Assembly: GCA_022865845.1 (NCBI GenBank)
Contig: JALHUC010000395.1
Span: forward strand, 1 to 6,683
DNA length: 6,683 nt
From: a bacterium
GTDB taxonomy: Bacteria; BMS3Abin14
Direction: 5' to 3'
The notes under the pieces are model-generated. The model saw only the letters and a program-made list of their open reading frames with translations, ran no database searches and was not told the origin of the DNA. How positions within the stretch are numbered: the first letter of the stretch is position 1; each line of letters begins with the position of its first letter. Both the position numbers and the translations under genes were made by a program. Below are positions 6,161 to 6,683 of this stretch, one piece after another.

Positions 6161-6236
6161 AGGGTCGTTGTTCAAAGCTCTAAATGATGTATACAATATT
6201 AGCTATCTATGGCTGTTGCTTATGGGAAGTTTGTGA

Positions 6237-6266
6237 ATAATAATACAAATCATGTAGTAGTATCAA
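6237..6266 (-). promoter_or_regulatory. Candidate promoter of the kinase gene
   Basis: Read on the minus strand: TTGATA (6266-6261), an 18-base spacer, then TATTAT (6242-6237), each 5 of 6 to consensus. A second TATTAT at 6245-6240 would give a 15-base spacer. Transcription would begin near 6230, about 70 bases before the ATG at 6160. The AT-rich setting makes chance matches fairly likely. Confidence 0.45.
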
Positions 6267-6318
6267 CAGGTATTATTGCAAGAATCCCCTTTTTATCGGG
6301 GTTGAGAGCGGATAGCCC

Positions 6319-6348
6319 TTGACACTTTGTGTGGACATCTGTTATCCA
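6319..6348 (+). promoter_or_regulatory. Candidate promoter of the HU gene
   Basis: A perfect -35 box TTGACA (6319-6324) is followed by a weak -10 region around GTTATCC (6341-6347), where TATCCA at 6343 gives an 18-base spacer. A small palindrome, ACAC-TTT-GTGT (6322-6332), overlaps the -35 box and could be an operator. Another AT-rich element, TATACAT (6381-6387), lies closer to the gene but lacks a good -35 partner. The start of transcription is therefore uncertain. Confidence 0.5.
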
Positions 6349-6401
6349 AAAAACAAGGGTGCAATTTACGGAATTCCCGTTATACATTCAATTGCCATAT
6401 T

Positions 6402-6410
6402 AAAAGGAGG
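6402..6410 (+). promoter_or_regulatory. Ribosome binding site of the HU gene
   Basis: AAAAGGAGG, five bases before the ATG at 6416, is a near-perfect site and settles the start. It predicts strong translation, as expected for an abundant nucleoid protein. Confidence 0.85.
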
Positions 6411-6415
6411 AAGAG

Positions 6416-6683
6416 ATGAACAGAGCTGAACTTATCGCTAAAATGGCTTTAGAGGCCGGAATCAGTAAAGCAAAGGCCGAATTAGCCCTTGGGGCTTTTG
6501 TAGACGGTATTGCAGGTGCTCTTAAAGATGGAGGAAAAGTCTCTCTGGTTGGATTCGGCACATTCAGTGTCAGCGACAGGGCCGCTCGTGTAGGCCGCAA
6601 TCCGAGAACAGGCGCTAATATTAATATTCCAGCTTCCAAGGTGCCCAAATTCAAGGCTGGCAAAGGGCTCAAGGACGCCATCA
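6416..6683 (+). CDS. hup: HU-family (DNABII) histone-like DNA-binding protein, 3' end cut by the window
   Basis: The 89 visible residues align along their length with HU, a small dimeric protein that bends and compacts DNA and assists replication, recombination and transcription. MNRAELIAKMA starts the helical N-terminal half. VGFGTF (45-50) marks the turn into the sheet. RAARVGRNPRTG (55-66) leads into the DNA-clasping arm with the intercalating proline P63. IPASKVPKFKAGKGLKDAI (71-89) is the usual C-terminus. HU proteins are typically 90-94 residues, so only one or a few codons are missing. The RNPRTG arm and overall match favour HU over IHF, although the two families are related. The gene is divergent from the kinase, about 255 bases away, with its own candidate promoter. 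Confidence 0.93.
   Translation, partial: MNRAELIAKMALEAGISKAKAELALGAFVDGIAGALKDGGKVSLVGFGTFSVSDRAARVGRNPRTGANINIPASKVPKFKAGKGLKDAI

Noticed and set aside
6400..6681. A 93-codon minus-strand open frame at the right edge
   Set aside because: It is the antisense shadow of the HU gene, which has a strong ribosome site and a clear family match.

Overview
The window looks like chromosomal DNA of an anaerobic bacterium, most like Desulfobacterota (former Deltaproteobacteria) or a neighbouring phylum. This rests on a two-polypeptide pyruvate:ferredoxin-type oxidoreductase, a hybrid sensor kinase, and intergenic repeats of the GTCATTGCGAGG and CACGGCGTAGC types that I remember from such genomes. The taxonomic guess is inference; no marker gene is present.

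Layout. 1-98: flank with no supported gene. 99-321: control region with a consensus sigma70-type promoter (99-126), an intrinsic-terminator hairpin (158-179) only about 25 bases after the predicted start of transcription, and a 12-base-period direct repeat (197-222) resembling PdhR/LldR-type (GntR family, FadR subfamily) operators. 322-3605: two overlapping genes. The first encodes a gamma-delta fusion (2-oxoacid oxidoreductase gamma domain plus two-[4Fe-4S] ferredoxin domain). The second encodes an alpha-beta fusion (TPP-dependent catalytic part). A strong terminator follows at 3609-3637. 3638-4225: about 590 bases without a credible gene, built from dispersed and local repeats and several hairpins. 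4226-6160, minus strand: a membrane-bound hybrid histidine kinase with a C-terminal receiver domain, converging on the por operon. 6161-6415: divergent intergenic region with a candidate promoter for each neighbour. 6416-6683: an HU/DNABII histone-like gene, cut by the window edge one or two codons before its expected end.

How the parts fit. The two por genes should make one complete enzyme oxidising a 2-oxoacid (most likely pyruvate) with CoA to acyl-CoA, CO2 and reduced ferredoxin, or running in reverse. Their 5' leader appears to offer two control points, early termination and a repressor site. The kinase and HU genes have no visible functional link to por. I see no clearly new multi-gene system. 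The por leader and the alpha-beta/gamma-delta gene architecture are the most worthwhile items.
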